A stretch of 9,567 nucleotides of DNA from contig JALSOD010000211.1 of NCBI GenBank assembly GCA_026986655.1, positions 1 to 9,567 on the forward strand, read 5' to 3'. The translations under genes were made by a program, and so were the position numbers. Each line of letters opens with the position of its first letter. Position 1 is the first letter of the stretch. Source of the DNA: Caldifarciminota bacterium. GTDB taxonomy: Bacteria > Hydrothermota > Hydrothermia > B15-G9 > WFZT01. Below, one piece after another: positions 6,783-9,567 of this stretch. The notes below the pieces were generated by a model. It had not been told where the DNA came from, searched no databases, and was given only the letters and a program-made list of their open reading frames with translations.

Positions 6783-7571
6783 TTATTTTTTATTCCCTTT
6801 AGTAGCCCCCTGTTTTTCAAACTGTTTTATCGATTGCTCAAATGATACAAGCCAATCTTCTACCTGTACACTATCCGGGATCTCAAACTTGGTAGTATCC
6901 ACACTGGTTGTATCAATAGACACTACTTCCTGAATAACCTTCCCTCTTGCATCGACTAATTTGAAGGGTAAATTGTTCCAGACGTAGAGCTTTGCCTGAA
7001 GTTCACCGGTGGAATCATCCTTTATTTCGTAGATGTCACACACATATTTCCCCAACATTTTTTCTTTCCCAGCCGGTTTCAGATCCTTGATAAAATCTCT
7101 TATCACAACGCCCGTTGCCTCTGAATTTTTAAGAGCTTCTTTCTCCTGCGGCAGTCTCGCAATCAAGTTGTCTTTTGTGTTCTTGTCCAATTTACTCGAG
7201 ACGATAATTTTTCTCATTTGTTCGATAACTTTATCTGGATTGTTAGGAATCTTTGTTCCTTTCCTGGACTGGAAATCTATGCTATAAATATACTCTGGTG
7301 TTACCATAGAAAGTGATCTTGTTTCAATATTTTGACCATTGTACACCATGCGTGTAACAGTATACCTCGCCTCTTTTTCCCCATATTTGTCAATGTAAAT
7401 ATCCTGCTCAACGGACATTCCAGGGTGAACCTCGGACTTACTCACAATTGTTGCCTGTTTAAACGGGTAGATTTTACCCTCTTTTGCAGACGTGGTTTCA
7501 GCTTTTTTCTTCTGACAGGAAACTCCCATCGTTACTGTCAGAGCGAGAAGTATTATACTCAGCTTCTTCAT
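6783..7571 (-). CDS. Predicted LolA/DUF4412-like lipoprotein
   Basis: A 262-aa secreted protein of uncertain function. Residues 1-18 form a signal peptide (KK, then a hydrophobic run) ending at C19 in MGVSC, so it is probably a lipoprotein. The lipobox is imperfect, with Gly where Leu is usual at -3. The body is mostly alternating beta-strand-like sequence. The part at ~170-240 (MLGKYVCDIYEIKD, KLYVWNNLPFKLVDARGKV, then TTSVDTTKFEIPDSV) has the order of motifs I associate with LolA-fold/DUF4412 proteins, which bind lipids or sit in the periplasm. C-terminal ~30 residues are charged and probably helical. It begins 55 bp after the flavoprotein gene, with GGAGG 9 nt before the ATG, and is separated from secA by 165 bp with two hairpins. 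A direct role in lipoprotein sorting is not shown; it could be any LolA-fold envelope protein. Confidence 0.72.
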   Translation of the reverse strand: MKKLSIILLALTVTMGVSCQKKKAETTSAKEGKIYPFKQATIVSKSEVHPGMSVEQDIYIDKYGEKEARYTVTRMVYNGQNIETRSLSMVTPEYIYSIDFQSRKGTKIPNNPDKVIEQMRKIIVSSKLDKNTKDNLIARLPQEKEALKNSEATGVVIRDFIKDLKPAGKEKMLGKYVCDIYEIKDDSTGELQAKLYVWNNLPFKLVDARGKVIQEVVSIDTTSVDTTKFEIPDSVQVEDWLVSFEQSIKQFEKQGATKGNKK

Positions 7572-7580
7572 AAAAAATTA

Positions 7581-7585
7581 CCTCC
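7581..7585 (-). promoter_or_regulatory. Ribosome binding site of the lipoprotein gene
   Basis: GGAGG on the minus strand, 9 nt before the ATG at 7571. It supports that start. Confidence 0.8.
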
Positions 7586-7600
7586 AAAAAGTTTTTGTCA

Positions 7601-7630
7601 AATATAAACCACTGTAGTAATTTAAATCAA
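7601..7630 (-). promoter_or_regulatory. Possible sigma-70-type promoter for the lipoprotein gene
   Basis: On the minus strand, TTGATT (7625-7630, overlapping the flavoprotein stop codon) and TATATT (7601-7606) are separated by 18 nt, close to the TTGACA/TATAAT consensus. The implied start of transcription lies just upstream of the ribosome site at 7581-7585. The region is A/T-rich, so chance matches are likely. Confidence 0.35.
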
Positions 7631-8454
7631 ATGGTGTCCAGATATTTTCTCCTGAGCTCTTTTATTTTGTGGCGGTTTTTTAGAAACCTTGGAACGGATG
7701 GGAGAATTTTATGTTCAAAGTGTTCCACGATATCCTCATCACCCCATCTGCGTTCAATATAGAACCAATCAACAGTGGGAAGACCATCTTTTACAACAAA
7801 TCTTCCCTTGGTTCCACAAACGGCACACTCTATGGTATTGTGATCTACAAATCTAAACATGTTTTGTCCACATGAGGGGCAAACTTTTTCATAGGGCATG
7901 TCTTTACCTTCTACGATAGATTTTCCAGCCCTATGAGCTCTTTCTAAGATCTTATCGTTAAGTAGGATTTCCCCGGGTCCCTGTGCATGTGCTATAAATT
8001 GGTCCACTATATGGTATCCTAAAGACAGTAAAAAAGTTGCCATCTGTGGAAGGGTGAAAGCTTCCCATCCTTCAACTCCTGCTACACCGATTGCGACAGC
8101 GGGTTTTCCACTATTTGGTCGTCCAATTCCGTACATGTAAGCCATACCACGATCAAGCCACATTTTCAATATTCCAGGAACTCCGAGAATATATGTAGGT
8201 GAGCCCAATACAAGACCATCATACTCCGTAATTTTTCTGTACAACTTCATGGAATCATCCTTATCACGGAAGATGCATTCGGTTTTCTTGATCACGCAAT
8301 TTATACACCCTTCACAGGGTAAGATTTTGTAATCCGTCAGTCTGATGAAGTCTACTTCAGCTCCGGCCTCCTTTGCACCGAGTAGAGTCTCTTTTACAAG
8401 TAGATCAGAATTTCCAAATTTTCTATCACTTACTGATATTCCGAGAATTTTCAT
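7627..8454 (-). CDS. NADPH-dependent FMN reductase / iron-sulfur flavoprotein with C-terminal zinc ribbon
   Basis: A 275-aa cytoplasmic flavodoxin-fold protein expected to bind FMN and pass electrons. The N-terminus has strand MKILGISVSD followed by the phosphate loop (8-20). Residues 47-60 (CEGCINCVIKKTEC) give cysteines spaced C-x2-C-x2-C-x6-C, the compact motif that carries a [4Fe-4S] cluster in iron-sulfur flavoproteins. The LGSPTYILGVPGILKMWLDR block (83-102) is the usual second FMN-contact segment. Beyond the flavodoxin domain (~190-220) lies a four-cysteine ribbon, CPSC at 192-195 and CAVC at 210-213, suited to Zn or Fe, then a charged helical tail of ~60 residues. It starts 10 nt after the stop of the RNase H gene, and its GAGG site overlaps that stop, so they are surely co-transcribed. 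Substrate and electron partner are unknown. Confidence 0.9.
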   Translation of the reverse strand: MKILGISVSDRKFGNSDLLVKETLLGAKEAGAEVDFIRLTDYKILPCEGCINCVIKKTECIFRDKDDSMKLYRKITEYDGLVLGSPTYILGVPGILKMWLDRGMAYMYGIGRPNSGKPAVAIGVAGVEGWEAFTLPQMATFLLSLGYHIVDQFIAHAQGPGEILLNDKILERAHRAGKSIVEGKDMPYEKVCPSCGQNMFRFVDHNTIECAVCGTKGRFVVKDGLPTVDWFYIERRWGDEDIVEHFEHKILPSVPRFLKNRHKIKELRRKYLDTI

Positions 8455-8462
8455 TGTATTTT

Positions 8463-8466
8463 CCTC
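8463..8466 (-). promoter_or_regulatory. Ribosome binding site of the flavoprotein gene, overlapping the RNase H stop
   Basis: GAGG on the minus strand shares bases with the TGA stop of the RNase H gene and lies 8 nt before the ATG at 8454. The arrangement favours reinitiation or coupled translation. Confidence 0.75.
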
Positions 8467-9418
8467 ACTTTCTAAAGATTCGAGATTTTTTCTTTTTACT
8501 CAGATTTTTGTCTATTTTGTAGACCGTCTTATACGATTTTCTCACAAACCACGGCCAGGGTTTACCAGTTTTATGCCATTCGTGTAGCCATTTAATTGTA
8601 TTTTCTTCATTTGCGTTTCCACTGCCAATTTCTACATCACCTATTTTGTATTCTTCTCTTATATTCTCAAGAATCTTTGTCTGTGACCATTTAGCAATGA
8701 TAGCTGCGAGTCTTGTTTCGAGATACCTATCTTCTGACTTTGTAGCAACAATAACCTGAGCTCCCTCGGACCTGAGATTTTCAAGGAGAGTAAGTAGTTC
8801 ATTAGAAACCCCGTAATCGTCAATAACGATTCGCACTTTAGATGGGAGAATGTTGGTTTCTTCTAAAATCCTTTTTACAACTCTAATGTATGTGATGTTA
8901 AGTAATTCGTTCAGGTTAAACTCATCGATGTCTTCAGGACTTACTCTCTCTTCGAGATAGAAGAATCTATCTCCCATCAGCTTTTTCAAATCTCCAAAAA
9001 TTTGCTGCCAATATTCAAAGATATGTTTTTTCTTAGTATCGCTGTTTCCGACCACTCTCTCAATTTCATCAAAAAGACTGCGATGAAAAACCACACCAAC
9101 CACATGGAGATAGCCGAATATTTCCCCTTTACCAGTTTCATCCAGTCCCACGCACCATTCTTTTGTGGGAGGTTCATAAATGTGGCCAATAAGATTACCA
9201 ATTTTCTCAAGTATATTTTTGACTTCAGGGTCTTCGGAGGGTGTTGCATACATGGTACCGCTCGAATAATAGGTGATGTAGCAATTTTTAAACTTTAATC
9301 TCCAAACTTCAAAATTTTCTCTGGTTCCAATTTCCTCGGCACCGATACTTAGCAGAAAATTTTTTATTTCATTTGCTTTTCTGTTATCTATATTCTTCCA
9401 GGTTCTGCCTCTCACCAT
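8465..9418 (-). CDS. Ribonuclease H, HII/HIII family, with HIII-like N-terminal domain
   Basis: A 317-aa enzyme expected to cut the RNA strand of RNA-DNA hybrids. Residues ~15-80 (…LKFKNCYITYYSSGTMYATP…) look like the TBP-like substrate-binding domain of RNase HIII. The catalytic domain starts with CVGLDETGKGEIFGYLHVVG (89-108), giving D93 and E94. A further acid pair lies at D200/D201 (RIVIDDYGV), and E229 sits in TKSEDRYLETRLAAIIAK, matching the KAES..A.ASIIAR block of HIII. The C-terminus, GSGNANEENTIKWL and FVRKSYKTV (265-299), instead resembles the GSGYPSDPKT…RKSWKT ending of archaeal-type RNase HII. It is therefore a divergent HII/HIII intermediate; rnhC would be the nearest symbol, but I leave it blank. 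The start ATG lies within the upstream small ORF (35-nt overlap), with AGGA a few nt before it. Confidence 0.85.
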   Translation of the reverse strand: MVRGRTWKNIDNRKANEIKNFLLSIGAEEIGTRENFEVWRLKFKNCYITYYSSGTMYATPSEDPEVKNILEKIGNLIGHIYEPPTKEWCVGLDETGKGEIFGYLHVVGVVFHRSLFDEIERVVGNSDTKKKHIFEYWQQIFGDLKKLMGDRFFYLEERVSPEDIDEFNLNELLNITYIRVVKRILEETNILPSKVRIVIDDYGVSNELLTLLENLRSEGAQVIVATKSEDRYLETRLAAIIAKWSQTKILENIREEYKIGDVEIGSGNANEENTIKWLHEWHKTGKPWPWFVRKSYKTVYKIDKNLSKKKKSRIFRK

Positions 9419-9560
9419 AAATTCCTGTCAAAAAGTTAAAAATTTCTTTAATTTTCCTGTCTGCCTCATCATCTTTTTTAACCAGATTTTCCACAATGCC
9501 TTCATTGTACAACTCAATCAAAGCTTTTACCACTGTTTTATCAAATTCTCCTGAATTCAT
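9384..9560 (-). CDS. Small hypothetical protein, possibly the C-terminal end of a larger one
   Basis: Reading from an ATG at 9558-9560 gives 58 residues ending GERQNLEEYR and a TAA at 9384-9386. It begins MNSGEFDKTVVKALIELYNE, is rich in Glu, Lys and Ile, and should be mostly alpha-helical. No Cys, no signal peptide and no membrane segment are seen. I do not recognise the family. The frame stays open to the window edge (codons AGG TTT before the ATG), and no clear ribosome site is visible before the ATG, so the true start may lie outside the window. Support for coding is the 35-nt overlap with the RNase H gene in a shifted frame and the shared direction, typical of a coupled pair. Confidence 0.55.
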   Translation of the reverse strand: MNSGEFDKTVVKALIELYNEGIVENLVKKDDEADRKIKEIFNFLTGIYGERQNLEEYR

Positions 9561-9567
9561 AAACCTA

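Noticed and set aside
1..9567. tRNA, rRNA, CRISPR array, transposase or phage attachment site
   Set aside because: None was seen. The only direct repeat is the coding duplication, and no gene resembles a mobile-element enzyme.

Overview
Every gene in this window reads on the minus strand, so transcription runs from high to low coordinates. In transcription order they are: a small unrecognised ORF (at the right edge, possibly cut), a ribonuclease HII/HIII-family protein, an iron-sulfur flavoprotein with a zinc ribbon, a LolA/DUF4412-like lipoprotein, SecA, a complete Wzz-Wzc-type polysaccharide co-polymerase/BY-kinase, and a second paralogue of that last gene, cut by the left edge. Intergenic gaps are short. 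The longest, about 165 bp between secA and the lipoprotein gene, holds two strong hairpins.

The source is a bacterium with modest G+C. A lipoprotein with a LolA-like fold signature and Wzz/Wzc-type export proteins fit a double-membrane cell envelope. SecA is large (1086 aa). It carries the extra helical segment in its preprotein-binding region that I associate with Bacteroidetes, Gemmatimonadetes and related FCB-type lineages, has a further insertion of about 130 residues in its second motor domain, and lacks the C-terminal zinc finger. I infer an FCB-related or candidate-phylum bacterium (WOR-3 or Hydrothermae-like is possible). This is from memory of family features, not from a search.

Right part (about 7.6-9.6 kb): the small ORF, the RNase H and the flavoprotein form a tight run, with a 35-nt overlap followed by a 10-nt gap. 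This suggests one mRNA. Middle (about 3.3-7.6 kb): the lipoprotein gene, with a possible promoter of its own, is followed by the double hairpin and then secA, the motor of Sec export. Left part (1-3.3 kb): two tandem polysaccharide chain-length/tyrosine-autokinase genes overlap by 26 nt. The complete one has two membrane segments, a periplasmic coiled coil, a cytoplasmic BY-kinase domain and a very tyrosine-rich tail.

The most unusual signal is in the two BY-kinase paralogues. Their first ~224 codons are clearly diverged, but from codon 225 to the window edge they become almost identical, including 118 bp with no mismatch and no net indel. Separately, codons ~378-720 of the complete gene switch abruptly to a C-poor, G-ending codon style unlike either flank or the neighbouring genes. 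Together these point to a mosaic gene shaped by gene conversion or recombination. An assembly chimera has to be excluded first.
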